A model generated the notes under the pieces. The model was given only the letters and a program-made list of their open reading frames with translations. It was not told where the DNA came from and made no database searches. Below are positions 49,170 to 61,535 of a stretch of DNA of 64,000 nucleotides, piece by piece. A program made the translations under genes and the position numbers. Numbering within the stretch: position 1 is the first letter of the stretch; every line of letters starts with the position of its first letter. Source of the stretch: Takakia lepidozioides (taxonomy: Eukaryota; Streptophyta; Takakiopsida; Takakiales; Takakiaceae); contig CM060731.1 of the NCBI GenBank assembly GCA_030704615.1, forward strand, positions 12,524,001 to 12,588,000, in the 5' to 3' direction.

Positions 49170-50098
49170 CACACCCCTACCAACAGGGAGTCGATGTCCT
49201 CATCGACTTGTCCATTTTGTAGAAACGAACATCCAAGTTGTGGCGTCCCACATCAAGGAGTTTGTTTCCGTACCATGGCGTCCCATGGCAAAGAACCAAA
49301 CCCCACACTTGACTCTACTCTCCACTAGCTAGTTCGGCCGACTTCCTCCAAGTCCCGGCCAAGGGTGGAGCCTCTCAAGCTCCTCCCAGTGCACTCTTCT
49401 TGGCCTACTTCAAGGCCAAGGAATGATCCTCCCCGAGGATCGAATCGCCTTACTGCAACAACATTGTTTGCGACCGCTCATGATGCTGCTTTGGGCATCG
49501 CCCTGAGCAAGGGTTCACCTCGAACCCTCTTTGACTAGAAATATAACCTTGAACCAACCGCGCGCCCCAATCACTACAATTGGGTCCGCCTTGGAATGTT
49601 GGCCTGAGGTACGGGAACACACCGAAGCCGCACTACGACTTCGTCCCGAGGCTACATGATTATAGTACGTGAACGGAAGCACGTAGCTTCCGCGTTAGCC
49701 CGCACTACAAGGCAACCCCCTCGGTAGCGCAGTTATAGTACGCGTACGCGCCAGGTGCGCACTAGCACGTGAACTCCCAAAGAAGGCGCAAGTTTCTTTG
49801 CCCCTTGGATGGGAGTCACCCGATTTCGGCACTGTGCAAACACACGATTAACCCAATTTACCTCTCCCACTTTTGTAAGCTAGCATGCATTCTACACACT
49901 AGCCAACCATACCATGCATCACCATTCCAAACAAAATAGGAAGCACAACATTTGAAAACCATTTCATTTAAAGCAAATTTTGTACAATACAAGTTTTTGC
50001 AATCGGATTCCTGAGCTAGCTAAGCTGGGCTAAGCATGCATATCCTCCCCCACGCTCCAAGGTTGATGTCCCCATCAACGCTTCTTCCGCTTTTGAGG
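49170..50098 (-). other. Untranslated 3' internal region of the chromovirus
   Basis: About 930 bp lie between the stop after the chromodomain and the 3' LTR. No coding domain was seen. A weak polypurine tract borders the LTR. Confidence 0.7.
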
Positions 50099-53000
50099 TC
50101 ACCCTTCGAAAATTGCAACCGCTTCGGATGCGTTTCCCATTTCTGAGGCACGCACCCAAGATGCCTCCACATGATGATAGCCCTTCCATTTGACGAGATA
50201 CTCCGTTTCTCGGTTCTTGAACCTCCTCGACTTAAGTACTGCCTCCACCTCGTACTCAGGTTCATTTTCATGATCCAACAGCACAGGTGGCGGACGCAAC
50301 ACTTGATGCCGATTCGGACGCGCTTCATCTTTGAAGTAAGGCTTCAAAAGGGAGACGTGAAATACTGGATGCACCTTGCTGTTTGCCGGCAGCTCCAATT
50401 CATACACATCCTCATTCATAACCTTCCGGATGCGAAAGGGTCCCGCATACGGAGGTACGAACTTTGGACTCACTTCCGGAGGTAGTCGGAAATTCTTGAT
50501 GTTCAACCAGACCTCCGTGCCTGCCTCAAACTTCACTTCCCTCTGCTTCCGATTCGCCTGCCTTTCATACCGTTTCCTAGCTTTGGCAATGTTGTACTTT
50601 GCGAGCTTCAACAAACGTTCGCGTTCTTCTAGTACCGCCGCTACTGCCGGTTCCTCAACGTCCTGGGCGGCCCAACTTGTCGGCACCAGAGGTGCTTTTC
50701 CATAGACCAATACAAAAGGGGAAACTCCCGTTGCAGAGTGTTCTGTGTTATTATAACAGAACTCTGCCGCGTCTAAGTGTTCTACCCAGTCTGTTTGGTC
50801 TGCCGACACGTAATTCCGCAAGATCTGCTTCACTACGGAATTCACTCTTTCTGTTTGGCCGTCGGTCGTAGGTCGGAAGGCGGTGCTCATCTTCAGCATT
50901 GTCCCCATCTTTTTCCAAAGTGCCCTCCAAAATTTACTAGTAAACTTTGGATCGCGGTCCGAGACAATATCCTTTGGGACTCCATGATGCTTTAAGACGT
51001 GGGCGAAGTAAAGTCGCCCTGTTTCCTGCGCCATTGCCGTCTCCTTGGTGGTGATGAAATGACCCATTTTACTGAACCTATCCACCACCACCATAATTGC
51101 ATCGAATCCTTTTGACAGCGGCATAGCAGTCATGAAATCCATCGAGACGCTTTCCCAAGTCCCCTCTGGAATCGGCAAGGGTTGTAACAGCCCCGCTTGC
51201 TTTTTGTACTCGCTCCGGTTTTGTTGGCATGTGGTGCATGTCTTGACATACTCCTCTGCCTCCTCCCTCAGTTTGGGCCAGAAATACTCTTTCTTCAAGA
51301 GTGCCGCAGTGCGCTTGGCTCCGCCGTGGCCCGCAAGCGGGCTATCATGGCATTCTCTCAAGAGGCTATCTCTGATCCATTCCTTCGGCACGTAGAGACG
51401 CTTTTGTTTATACCGGAGCAGTCCATTTTGCAAGTGGAACTGCGATTTAACCCCTATCCTCAAGTCCTGCATCACGGACTTCGCCAGCTCATCCTTCCGG
51501 TAGGCCTTCCGGATCTTCCTTTGGAGCGCCGTCTCGCCCTTGTACACCAACAAGAGCTGCTGCTTTCTACTTAAAGCATCGGCTACCACGTTGTCTCGTC
51601 CCGGTTTGTACTGGATATCCACGTCGAACACTGCCTTGCCACCTAAGTTGTTTTGGGGACAACTTGGGCTGCGTGGCAAAATACTTCACCGTGACATTGT
51701 CCGTGAATACCTTCACTGGGTTGGAACCAATATAGTGGCGCCAAAGCTCAAGACAGTGCACCACCGCCTTCATCTCTTTCTCGTGCGTCGGCCACCGTCG
51801 CTCCACTTCATTCAGTTTCTTACTTTCGTAAGCCACTGGACGTCCATCTTGCATCAGTACACCCCCAATCGCGAAGTCCGACGCATCTGTATGTATCTCG
51901 AACGGACGATCGAACTCCGAGATTTTCAAGACTAGAGCTTCCGCCATCCGCTGCTTCAATTCAGCAAAAGCTTGGCCACACAAGGTGTTCCATACCCAGA
52001 CTTTGGATTTACACAGAAGGTCTGACAACGGCCCCGCGATCTTGGCAAAATTTCTCACATACTTCCGGTAATAGGAGGCGAGTCCTAGGAATGATCGCAC
52101 TCTCGGGACCGAAGTCGGAGGCTCCCAGTCCAAGATCGCCCTCACCTTTCTGTCATCCATTTTGATCCCATCCTGTGTAATCACATGCCCCAGGAACTCC
52201 ACTTTTGTGACCCCGAATTTGCACTTTGAAGCTTTGGCATACAGCTTCCATTCTCTCAATTTTTGAAACACCCTTTTTCAGGTGCTCCAGGTGCTCCTCC
52301 TTTGTTTTCGAGTACACCAAGATGTCGTCGATATACACGATCACAAAGTCATCCAACCACTCCTGAAAAAGGCTGTTCATCAGCGTGCTAAATGTCGCTG
52401 GTGCATTGGTGAGCCCAAAAGGCATCACCAAGAACTCATATGAACCATACCTTGTCCTGCACGCAGTCTTCTCCTCATCTCCTTCCGCCACCCGAATTTG
52501 ATGATAGCCGGAGCGCAAGTCGATCCAGCTGAAATACTTCGCTCCTGCCAACCGATCGAAGAGGTCGTCGATCCTTGGCAAAGGGTACCGGTTTTTTATA
52601 GTCACCTTATTCAGAGCCGTGTAATCGACACACATCCGCAGCGTCCCATCCTTTTTATCTGCAAATAGCACCGGGGCTCCGTAAGGTGACTTACTCGGCC
52701 GGATGTACCCCTTTGACATTAGATCTTTGAGCTGAGTCTTCAGCTCGACCAACTCTCTGTGGCTCAACCGGTAGGGCACCTTGGCAGGCGGTTCCGATCC
52801 CGGTATCACCTCAATCTTGTGGTCAACTCCTCTTCGCGGTGGCAAACCGCTTGGTAAATCCTCCGGCATCACATCCTGGTATTTCTCCAAAATCCCCTTG
52901 ATCCAATCTGGGCTCGGCTCCCCATCGCCTTCTCCCTTCACTTCTCTAATGTAGAGCAAAAACTGGGGCTCGTGTGCTTCCTCCACGACCCACTCCCTTG

Positions 53001-53613
53001 CTGACAGAAGGTTTATTCGCCCTCCCATGGATTTGGGCGTTTCCGACACTCGTAAGACCTCGCCACCATTCCCACATGGCAGCGTGACTACTCTCTTGCG
53101 GCCATCTATGACCGCTCCGGATTTGCTCAAAAAGGTCATCCCCAAAATGAGATCCACTCCATCGATCTCGCAGATGGTGAAGTTCTCACGTCCCTCCCAA
53201 CTCCCCAGTTGAAGAGGAACATCAAACGCCAACCTTGTCGCCAACTGTGGTTCTCCTTTGGCAGAACGCACTTCAATAGAGGCCCCCACGTCACTTGTCG
53301 GGAGTCCCAACTTTCGCGCCGCCGCCGGCGTCATGAAGGAGTGCGACGCTCCTGTGTCCACCAACAACGACACGTTAGTTCCGGATATTATCTCATCCAC
53401 GAACAATAACTGACTCCCTTTACGCAGGGCGCCAGTTTCCTGATACAACTCACAAAAATAGTTGCCTACCTTGCAAGTCCTGGCGACCACCGCTTCCACC
53501 AAGCGACTGATGGTATCTTCCGACAGCTCCGTGGTTGCCCCCGAGTCATGTTCAATTATCGAGGTGTCGTGCACTTCTTGGCCATGTGCCCGGGCTTCCC
53601 GCAATTGAAACAC
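50099..53613 (-). pseudogene. Chromovirus Pol (protease, RT, RNase H, integrase, chromodomain), two frameshifts
   Basis: The frame beginning near 53613 overlaps the end of Gag and is in the -1 frame relative to it, as usual for programmed frameshifting. It has no ATG at its start. Protease DTGAS is at 53358-53344 and RT YIDD at 52335-52324. A net +1 change falls in the GGG at 52273-52271; the new frame gives [16 protein letters not shown] and RNase H (FEIHTDASDFAIGGVL). A second net +1 change lies near 51650. The third frame has the integrase zinc finger (H..H..CTTC), the DDE core (SMDFMTAMP, VSDRDPKFTSKFW, GQTERVN), the GPY/F region and a chromodomain (YEVEAVLKSRR, YLVKWKGY, ASWVRASEM). The chromodomain directs integration to marked chromatin in this clade. 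Both changes could be real mutations or read errors in G runs. Confidence 0.93.
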
Positions 53614-54632
53614 ACTCCATCAAAGGTCGCCTTCTGTCCGTCATTAGCCGCTCCACCCGCTTTTCCTTTCGAAGCACTGGGTGCCGCCTTGACGTGTGTA
53701 GGCCCTCCCTTCGATTTCCACGTGCCATTGTCGCCGCGTGGCCTATCCCACTTCTTTTCCGGTCGGAAGGAGTCACCTTCCCGCCGGGTCTTCTTGTGGT
53801 TCAGCTCCGTACGGCCTTGTCTCTCACCCCTAGGGACATCCGAGAAACATTCAGCCTTCTCAATTGCCTCGTTCAAAGTCTTGGGTGGCTTCTCCTCCAA
53901 CTTCCGCCTGGCCCATGGGGCGAGTCCCGCCACAAAGTTGAAGACCATTTCTGGTTTTGCCATGTCCGCGACTTCAAGCAACAGCACATTGAAAGCCTGG
54001 ACATACCCCCGAATGTCATCTGTTTGCTTCAAATTCCTCATCTTGTCCCGGGCAAGCCAGGACGCGTTGAGGGGCACAAACTGTCTTTTCATCAATTCCT
54101 TGAACCCACTCCAGTTCAAGGTTTCCGGGCTTGGACCTCGGTCGTGAAGGCTTTTGTGCCACCATTGTTGAGCATAGCCCCTCAAATAGGTGGGAGCCAC
54201 TTCCACCCGATCCTCATCACTCAACTTGGCCGCCCGGAAGTACTGCTCTAGCTCCAGAAGCCAGGTGTTGAGTGCCTTCCGATTTCGGACGCCCTCGAAG
54301 GTGTCGGGTTCCTTAGGCTTCACCTTAAACTTTGCCTTAGTAGAAGTGGCATTAGCAGCCTTCAACACGTCTTTCAACGTCCCGCCAAACTGCGCCAACA
54401 ACCCTTCCCAAAAGGCTGCCGGGATGGGAGGCATCTCTTGGTTTGTCGGAGCTCTCAAGGATTCCTCGGGCTCCGACTCCTCGGATTCCTCCTGCTCTTG
54501 AGCGGCCTCGTTTTCAGAAACATGCATCGCTTCCTCAAACGGCCGCCTCGGTGACACGTCGCCCCTATCGGGCTCACCAGGATCATCATCTTTTGGGCCG
54601 TTCCGCTTTCGCTTCGGCTTGCCCGACCCCAT
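53556..54632 (-). CDS. Chromovirus Gag with CCHC zinc knuckle
   Basis: About 358 residues from ATG 54632 ([10 protein letters not shown]). The frame is open a little further upstream into the primer binding site but has no other ATG there. Acidic N-terminal part, then the retrotransposon gag domain ([34 protein letters not shown]), then one zinc knuckle [14 protein letters not shown] near the C-terminus. Gag forms the virus-like particle and binds the element RNA. It appears intact, unlike Pol. Confidence 0.92.
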   Translation of the reverse strand: MGSGKPKRKRNGPKDDDPGEPDRGDVSPRRPFEEAMHVSENEAAQEQEESEESEPEESLRAPTNQEMPPIPAAFWEGLLAQFGGTLKDVLKAANATSTKAKFKVKPKEPDTFEGVRNRKALNTWLLELEQYFRAAKLSDEDRVEVAPTYLRGYAQQWWHKSLHDRGPSPETLNWSGFKELMKRQFVPLNASWLARDKMRNLKQTDDIRGYVQAFNVLLLEVADMAKPEMVFNFVAGLAPWARRKLEEKPPKTLNEAIEKAECFSDVPRGERQGRTELNHKKTRREGDSFRPEKKWDRPRGDNGTWKSKGGPTHVKAAPSASKGKAGGAANDGQKATFDGVCFNCGKPGHMAKKCTTPR

Positions 54633-54673
54633 GATGAGGCCAATCCCAAGGATGATCGCGTACTGAACTCTAA

Positions 54674-54685
54674 GCTCTGATACCA
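54674..54685 (-). promoter_or_regulatory. Primer binding site, initiator tRNA-Met
   Basis: TGGTATCAGAGC on the minus strand, two bases from the 5' LTR. This is the standard plant primer binding site complementary to the 3' end of initiator tRNA-Met. Confidence 0.95.
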
Positions 54686-54687
54686 AG

Positions 54688-55414
54688 TGTCGCGCACCTC
54701 ACTTCGGTAAGCTCTCCCTCAAGTCATAATTACTCGCTTTGATGCGCGCGCCTGACTCCCAACCTGGCCGCCGGGCCAACTTGGAGCTTCGGCTACTCAC
54801 CGGGGCATAACGGTCCCCCTTTGTTCTCCCAAAGAACCCTCCACCGATTTGGAACCAGCGGGAATTCCCTTTGGTAGTTGGCAGTCCGGAACAACTCCCC
54901 ACTCTTTGGTCGCTTTCCGGCTCGCTCGCTTACTCACTAGTTTTTGGTCACCAACGGGCTTGCACCGTTCTCGGGGTTACTACTCCCTATATATACTTCT
55001 GTAGCTGTCCGCGGGGGTTTCACAACCAGCCATGCCATTTTATGGCGAACCACCACGAAAACCCTCGACTCCCGGTGATGAGTCGCGGTGAGTCTTGGCC
55101 CACTCACCACGGCCCCTATGGACCGTGATGAGTCCCAAGACCCCCCACGACTCCCACCACGAGGTCTCCGCCCCCATGGTGAGTCCTATGCCACCCCCAC
55201 TAAGTCCCGCTAAGCTACCACCACCCCTTGTGGAGCCACCCCCACCGCAACCCGGTGTGCGGGGCTCCACCTAGTGAGCGCCTCCGCTTCCCTGAGTGCC
55301 TTGGGCACTCAAGGGTGCTTCAGCCCCCCATACCCATCGCTGCCGCTGCCCCCACCACAGGGGCAGCCCCTCATGTGTCCCGACCCCCTGCCCTCAAGGC
55401 AAAGGGCCGCGACA
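54688..55414 (-). repeat. 5' LTR of the chromovirus
   Basis: 727 bp, the promoter-bearing LTR for minus-strand transcription. Compared with the 3' LTR it mostly has C where the other has T. Confidence 0.95.
54988..54995 (-). promoter_or_regulatory. Probable TATA box of the 5' LTR
   Basis: TATATATA within the LTR, read on the minus strand before GGGAGTA. The matching site in the other LTR is near 48743. Position fits an LTR promoter; the transcription start is not shown. Confidence 0.5.
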
Positions 55415-55806
55415 CTGTTTGTGGTGCCTCGGCCTAAGTCTTGGAGTTTTTGGACCTTGCATTGAAGCATTTTCAGGTGGCCATTTGGTCATGCGTTGAT
55501 AGAGGTGTTCTTTGTAGGATATTGGAGAGCTTCGTCCCCACGAAAAAAACGAAGAAGTTTTGCTTCATATGGTCAGTTGAGGATTGCAAGGATACCACCG
55601 GTTATATCAGGCCCGAGATGAAATATCTCGTGAAGGATATTTGCAGTGTTATTGCCAAGTACCCTGGTAGACCGTTTGCTACGCAGGGGCAAATACTTTT
55701 TGTAGATGATGAGCCATCAAATGGCCTGCAAAACCCACAAAATACTAGATTATTCCCTTCCTCATTCAAGCATCACCAAACGGCTTGCGTGACCAAGATG
55801 ATATGA
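55415..55806 (+). pseudogene. FCP1/NIF-like HAD phosphatase domain C, split by the gypsy element
   Basis: Right of the LTR: FVVPRPK in one frame, then EFLDLALKHFQVAIWSCVD in another (about one base lost near 55437), then RPEMKYLVKDICSVIAKYPG and ILFVDDEPSNGLQNPQNTRL, the family's DDxP...LNP motif III. The part left of the insertion ends ...TLQVHDRP at 48442 and connects in frame to FVVPRPK if one copy of the 5-bp duplication is removed. It is the third FCP1-like copy in this region. The N-terminal motif I was not located. Non-functional because of the insertion and frameshift. Confidence 0.65.
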
Positions 55807-56901
55807 CAAAGGCAATGTGGCCATATATATATCGGTGATGGCTGGAGCTTCAACAGTCGTTGATTACATTAGCGAGAACCGGACAAAGTGTTCTCATAAG
55901 CCTATTGGTCGAGACCATGCCTGTTGGGCCTGGTATGGAAGATATCTTGATCATCGTGTTTGGATCCCACAACAAAAGGAACCTGATTACCTTGGTAGGC
56001 ACGTGGATCCCACTGTTCTGTTGTGTTTGTTTAGAATTTGATTTTCCAATTCTTTTGCATTTGCATTTGCACTCTTACCTCAACAAATCCTCATTATGCA
56101 AAACTTCCACTTTGGGCATAACATTTGTCATTTCAACCGCGTGTCCCCAGTTACATTCAATGAACGATTTCTAAAAGAGGAACAAGAGCTGCATGATTGG
56201 GAAGAATGGCGGGCGTGCCGGTAGGCTTCAAGGGCATCAACTAGAGTTGGCAGTAACATTTCAGATGACAATGTCGGCCAGTTTCACCTTCCTGAAAGTA
56301 TCTCCGTTTCCTCTGGTGCAGAGATCGTTGCAAGTGGTTGTGGTACCCGGAGGCGTCTTCGGACACATGCCTTGACTGCGAGCCATTTGGGATGAGGCTC
56401 AGTATTATTAATAAGTTAGTATAAGCCGTAACGGTTCTATGGCTTCAGAATTGCTTGTATGACATTAAGTCCATGAACGGATAGACAGTTGACATTCATT
56501 TTTCTGTTGGTCCATCGCCTTGAATGATACAATCTCAAATAAAATATGAATGTTTCATATCATCAATCAGGTCCCAACAGACTCGTTTTTCCATGTTGTC
56601 CTCTTCATCACATGCCATCATTGTTTCATATTTGGTTCTGCCATTGTTCCATGTTTGTTTGTGTATGTCATTTTGGATATCGGAGTTCTCATCATTGTTT
56701 GATTCATTGCATCATCCCATTCCTTTTAATGAACGTCAACTTAGTAGTGGATGTTCCTTGTATTTCTGCGTAGAATATGTGGAGGATTATATAATTCGTT
56801 GTTATATAGTGCACAAATAACCAAATAATTATAGATATATCTCTTTATTTATATTATAGATTATATTTATTCATATATCTTATATTATTTCTGGACCAAA
56901 C
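55807..56901. other. 3' remnant of the captured region and AT-rich end of the CACTA-like candidate
   Basis: 55817-56230 has coding-like fragments in mixed frames without a recognised domain. 56815-56900 is very AT-rich. The palindrome CTGGAC...GTCCAG sits at about 56891-56911. Confidence 0.4.
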
Positions 56902-56928
56902 AAAAGTCCAGAATTAGTTAAAATAGTG
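56902..56928 (-). repeat. Right terminal inverted repeat of the CACTA-like candidate
   Basis: Read on the minus strand: CACTATTTTAACTAATTC, then TGGACTTTT. Begins with CACTA; 25 of 27 positions match the left repeat at 39797. Confidence 0.55.
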
Positions 56929-58084
56929 TTGAAAGGTAAAGTTCCTTGGAAGCCCAGATCGACCTGGGCCCTTCATTGATGTCTTTCTCTGTTCTTCAGG
57001 GTCCACGAAAGTATGATCTATGTGCATACTGCTCCAAATTTCAAGGCACCTACATTGGTTGATACATGAAAACTTGCATGAGTGAAACCTTGAATTTCTA
57101 AGCTTGGCAGGTACCATTTTTTGCAAGAATGCCTGAGCAATTTGTCTTCAACTAGAGTTTGTGAGCTATGTACCTAGGATAAGGACAATCTTGGAGTAGG
57201 CTTCCTAGGACGAGGATGGCGCCCATTTGTAGTTGTTTGGTTGACCAATTTAGGGATGTGATTAATTTCGTTATGAAAGAACGAACCCAAATTTTGAAAG
57301 ATGAAAATTATGTTGTAGCAAAATGTACAATAGCTAGTGGATCTTTATCTACTAAATTGTTTTTACAAAAAATTGGTCTACCTAATACCATTGAGATTCA
57401 TAAGTTTCATATTGATGTCCTAAAAGATTCTCAAGTGAATAAGTCATATTGGTTATATCAAAATATGAAGGACACTCGGACTGCCTATATAAAATACAAC
57501 TCAAGAACAACAACATTGCTGGTGGTTCTTGATGGGAGCAGCGCATTGACAGAATAGTTGATTTCAGCGATATCAAAGTTGACAACATTCACCTCGTCAC
57601 AGCCTAGATTAGCAAAAGTCAGTTATGGGCTTAAAAAAGCCATAAATAGTAAAAGTATAAGAAAGACTTTAAGCAAAGCCATATACAATAAAAGTATATA
57701 TATAGACTTAAGCAAAGTCAAGATTGGCAAAAGTCTAAAAGAAGCCTAGAGCCAAGTAAAGCAAAAAGTAAGCTTTAAGAGTAAGAAGGGATATCAAGAA
57801 TAACTACAACCTAGATATCTTAAGCAAAGGGGTGAGACCTCAAAGAGTACTTAAAGAGGACTGGTGTTGAGTCTAGTAGGAAAATACAGAGAAAGTGGTC
57901 AGAGAAAGTGTGATGATCAGATGTGGTTACTCAAAGTCTTGAGAGAGAGCAAGACAGACTTAGCACGAAGAAGGATCTAGTACTCTTTGGCAAGCAGCGA
58001 GAGAGGTCTCTAGGTTGGGAGGTTATTTTGCTCAAAGGTAGCTTAGTTGTTAAGCACTTTCCATAAGAGGTTTGATCGTTACAC
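56929..58084. other. AT-rich region with one unassigned open frame (57216-57557, +)
   Basis: The 113-codon frame (VVAKCTIASGSLSTKLFLQK, IGLPNTIEIHKFHIDV) has some feel of a retroelement protease-region protein, but no DSG/DTG motif is present, so it is left unassigned. 57557-57594 is an inverted match to 58646-58684 beyond the foldback. Confidence 0.35.
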
Positions 58085-58650
58085 ACCTTATCTACATACG
58101 ACACATTTTGGAATGTAAGGTTAGATTGTTAGATGTCAAATACTTTCATATTTTCAAAGTGCACCTTATAAAAGAAGGAATTGACATATGACTAGAAGAG
58201 GGTGAGGGCTATCTAGAAGTCATGGGTATGCTGCAACTATTGCTAATAGAGGCAATACTGATAAGTATTCAAATAAATACACATCGAAAGAAGATGAAGT
58301 AGCATTTTGTAATAGCGGTGATAATATTGTAAGAGATATTTGGTTTGGAGTTGTGGTAAAGACATGACTTTGCCACAACTCCAAACCAAATGTTTGTTGC
58401 AATATTATCACCGCTATCACAAAATTCTACTTCATCTTCTGTCGCTGTGTATTTATTTGGAATATCTATCAATATTGCCTCTACTAGCAATAGTTGTAGC
58501 ATACCCATGACTTTTAGATAGCCCTAACACACTTCCAGTCATATGTCAATTCCTTCTTTTATAAGGTGCACTTTGAAAATATGAATACGTTTGACATCTC
58601 ATAGTCTAACCTTGCATTGTATCCAAAATGTTCCGTATGTAGATAAGGTG
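58085..58650. repeat. Large foldback (inverted repeat) element, about 280-bp arms
   Basis: The left arm begins ACCTTATCTACATACG and the right arm ends CGTATGTAGATAAGGT. They meet at TTGGAGTTGTGGTAAAG / CTTTGCCACAACTCC with a loop of about 6 bases near 58362-58367. Mismatches are few. Layout fits a foldback or MITE-type element. An outer inverted match (57557-57594 with 58646-58684) suggests the original arms were longer and the left one took in about 490 bp. Confidence 0.9.
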
Positions 58651-61127
58651 AATGTTGTTATCTTTGAGATCACTGAAATCAACAAACTATGCATCGCTTA
58701 ACTACCTCTATTTAAAGATTTTTCCACTACATGTGCTATATATATTTACGTATAGCTTGCATTATGTATAATTAATTATGCTTATTCATTACTTAACAAC
58801 CTATCTGTGTGATCATCAATTTATAGTATAAAATATATTAGTTATTACTTATAATATATTATTTTTATCAATATGAATAATATAAACAGAGATAATAACA
58901 GAGATTATTTGATAAATAATTTTGTCAAATTATTTTCTCTCCTAAAATACCTGAAAATTTCAACAATCAAGAAATTTTTATAGAAAACACATCTTTGAAA
59001 TATAAAGTGCATTTATGACCTATTGATTTTGTAAGTCCTATTTACTGCAGAAGTATCATCAATATTCAAGTTTACAAGCAAAAATTTATACAGAACACTA
59101 CAAAACAAGAAAGAACTTCCCTCTCTCTCTCCAGTCTAACAAATGAGTTGTTTGGTCCAGATTCCCTCCGCCTCTCTTTTCAAAACCAGCCATGATGAGA
59201 TTGTGGCAACCTCGAAGGAGCAGCTTTTGGCATTCGTGCCTTCTCACGCTGCATCAGGCGGATGAGATCCGAGGAGGCCTTTGAGAGATGGCTAAAGTGT
59301 CTGAAAATTGACTATGTACTATATAGAGAATGATAGTATGGATGAGGATTTTTTATGACATTCTTTCTAGCTTAGAACGATTTTTGCTTTGGTGCAATTC
59401 ACGATGATCATGTTTCCTGAGCTTTTCTGTTTGAACTTTGAACATTCACAACAGAAAGCTCTGTAATTCCGACGGAAGGCTTCCCGTCTACTGCAGGCCA
59501 CCCATGTTGTAGCTTCTTGTTCATCTACATAGCATACTTTTGCTCTCTAATCGGTGTTTTTTTTGGGGGCCACATTTCTACTTGGAAAATGGGTCAACTA
59601 CTTGTACATAGGAATTATGGGGATAAATTCCAAAAATCTAGTCAGAATGCATCAGTAGTTGAAGAGCCTGATTTTGCCATCGTGGACCAGTTAAAACGTG
59701 CCACCTCGTATATAAACAACTTTTCCAATCCTGCCACCTCGTTAGCAATTTTGGAAAAATGGAAAACAAAACACTCTCTCTAATACAACACCCTATAGAG
59801 CCCACACCCCAAAAGCGGCAGTAGGCCACAAAGTGAAGTGGCTCTAATTACTTCCGCAAGCTTAGGCCGGACTATTCCCTCACTAACATCCAACACTAAG
59901 CCACACTTCCCCAGCCCCAGAATGGGACCCCTGCTTTGGCCGGAGTCTTCTATCTTCTCTCTTGAACTGAACCGAGACCTTTGAACTACAGTGACACAAG
60001 TCAATACAGATTACTCAGTAGCCCAACAATCTTCCATGACAATGTCGTCAAGACCTTTTCCTCTTCACATGCATCCCCTTACAATTACTGTTTGAATCAG
60101 CAACAAGGTATGGTGGGTAATGGTACGGAGGTAAATCACTGGGAAGTCTTACATCTGTATTCTTTAACAGCTACAATTGCTTAGCCCTATCACTAAGCTG
60201 AAGGGGCAGAATATTAAAAGAAGGCCAGCAATGGAAGTTGAATGGACAGAATGGCAAAAGTCAAAAGCTAGAGTTATGCATTAATAAAAGAGTACCAAGA
60301 ACAGGAAGGGGTATTTGCAAAGCAAGGGGGGGGGGGACACCTAAGGAGATCTAGTGTTCAGTCTGAGAAGGAAAGGGTTCACAAGTAGCAACCTGGTAAA
60401 GCAAGAAAGTGCAACGTGGGGAGGGAAGGGGTATTGCAGCTTCTTGCTTTGAGGATGAGAGTTGCAAGAAGCAGTGAAACTATGATAGGTGCGAAACTCA
60501 TGAGGAGGTAAGTACTATATCTTTGAGAAATGAAATTCAAATCCCACATGAAGGCAGCAGGAATCAAGACACAAAGACGAACTTGTCACATCGGTCCCCT
60601 TCGTTGCACCTTCGATGTGTAGTGATGAGTTTTCTCTCATGTTTTCCACATTATGAGACTGCTGCATAATGTGCTCGGTCATGCTTGGCACGCAAGCGTT
60701 AGCTTTCAAACCATAACACTTGCGGCCATCATTCATCTCCCGAAGCCTACATACTCTCTCGAAATAACCATGCCAGATTATACTCTGTAATTCTGATTGC
60801 ATCCAGTGTGTTACTTGCCTTCAAAGGACGATTGATGACCTACCAAATGAGACGACAAAACATCCGCATCTATCTTATTTGTTTTAGAACGACAAAAGGG
60901 CAACCTACGGCGATCAGAGTTAATTTTATGATTCTCTTTCAGAGACGGGAATTCAACCCAACGAGCAGTGCTGCAGAGACTCCCCAACCAAGTCTTCCAC
61001 ATTGCCAAGCTGCCATGGTCCTCAATCAAAAATCATAAACCAATTGATTACTCAGTAGTGCCAAGGTGAGAGGATACCAGTGCCCAGAGACTGAACCTCC
61101 GAAAATGAAGTGGCATATAGCAAACAG
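58651..61127. other. AT-rich intergenic DNA with dispersed repeat copy D
   Basis: 58690-59110 is strongly AT-rich. No gene recognised. A G run lies near 60330. The dispersed repeat is listed separately. Confidence 0.45.
59794..59868 (+). repeat. Dispersed short repeat, copy D
   Basis: TATAGAGCCCACACC, then AAAAGCGGCAGTAGGCC, then AAAGTGAAGTGGCTCTAATTAC, the same order as copies A to C more than 29 kb away. Confidence 0.6.
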
Positions 61128-61535
61128 TTAACCTGGGGGCCAGCCCATCTGCCTTCCCCCAATGATGTGTACGTGAAGATGGTATACCGACTGACAGCCC
61201 TCGGGACCATCGTTGATGACTAGGCGAAAACCATCGGAAAGACCCTCCTGCTTGGCGACAAGTTGTGCGGTGTACAGGAGGTGGCCCAGGATGTCCTTGT
61301 GCCTCTCCTCTGCCTTAGAAAGCTGGGTCAATCCATCCCTCTCTTTGGGAATGAGGATGATGTGCACCGGGCCCTGCGGAGCTATGTCTCTGAAGGCCAG
61401 CACCTTGTCATCCTCGTAGACAACAGTGGCAGGAATTTGCTTGGATATTATCTTGTCAAAGATGGTCGGTGCTCCAGATTCAGCAGCTTTGGCAGCGGCA
61501 GCTGCCAACGCCGCTGCCTTCTCGTCATCCGCCAT
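61128..61535 (-). CDS. HIT-family nucleotide hydrolase, HINT1-like
   Basis: 135 residues from ATG 61535 (MADDEKAAALAAAAAKAAES). The frame is open upstream but without an ATG. The HIT domain is complete: TIFDKIISKQIPATVVYEDD, FRDIAPQGPVHIILIPK, then the histidine triad HLHVHIIGGRQMGWPPG and a stop. HINT proteins hydrolyse aminoacyl- and other AMP-phosphoramidates with the central His of the triad, as homodimers in cytosol or nucleus. The Ala-rich N-terminal extension is longer than in animal HINT1. The gene is a single exon, unlike the intron-rich genes around it. This may be its normal state here or the mark of a retrocopy; no poly(A) remnant is visible at the 3' side. It is divergently arranged with KU80. 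Confidence 0.93.
   Translation of the reverse strand: MADDEKAAALAAAAAKAAESGAPTIFDKIISKQIPATVVYEDDKVLAFRDIAPQGPVHIILIPKERDGLTQLSKAEERHKDILGHLLYTAQLVAKQEGLSDGFRLVINDGPEGCQSVYHLHVHIIGGRQMGWPPG

Larger units (their letters stand above)
48443..55414 (-). mobile_element. Ty3/gypsy chromovirus LTR retrotransposon
   Basis: The element is 6,972 bp with 727-bp LTRs of equal length beginning TGTCGCG and ending CGCGACA. Internal order on the minus strand is primer binding site, Gag, protease, reverse transcriptase, RNase H, integrase, chromodomain. The integrase-plus-chromodomain order marks a chromovirus. The flanking 5-mers CCGTT (48438-48442) and CTGTT (55415-55419) match at 4 of 5, a plausible worn target-site duplication. 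LTRs differ at about 12 of 727 positions (about 1.7%), all transitions. Pol carries two frame changes, so this copy is probably immobile on its own. It is nested in the FCP1-like copy C. Confidence 0.96.
39797..56928. mobile_element. Candidate CACTA-like DNA transposon with nested gypsy insertion
   Basis: The two ends are inverted copies of a 27-bp sequence (CACTATTTTAACTAATTC, then T, A or G, then GACTTTT) matching at 25 of 27 positions. The right end begins with the diagnostic CACTA; the left has CCCTA. Inside are coding relics (three FCP1-like domains and unknown frames), a GC-rich block of repeated CGTCGC motifs near the left end, and the 6.97-kb gypsy element. Without the gypsy the length is about 10.2 kb, in the CACTA size range. 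Against it: the 3-bp flanks differ (AAA and TTG), and no CACTA transposase (TNP2) was recognised. It could be a non-autonomous element carrying host sequence, or a chance pairing of two small repeats. Confidence 0.4.
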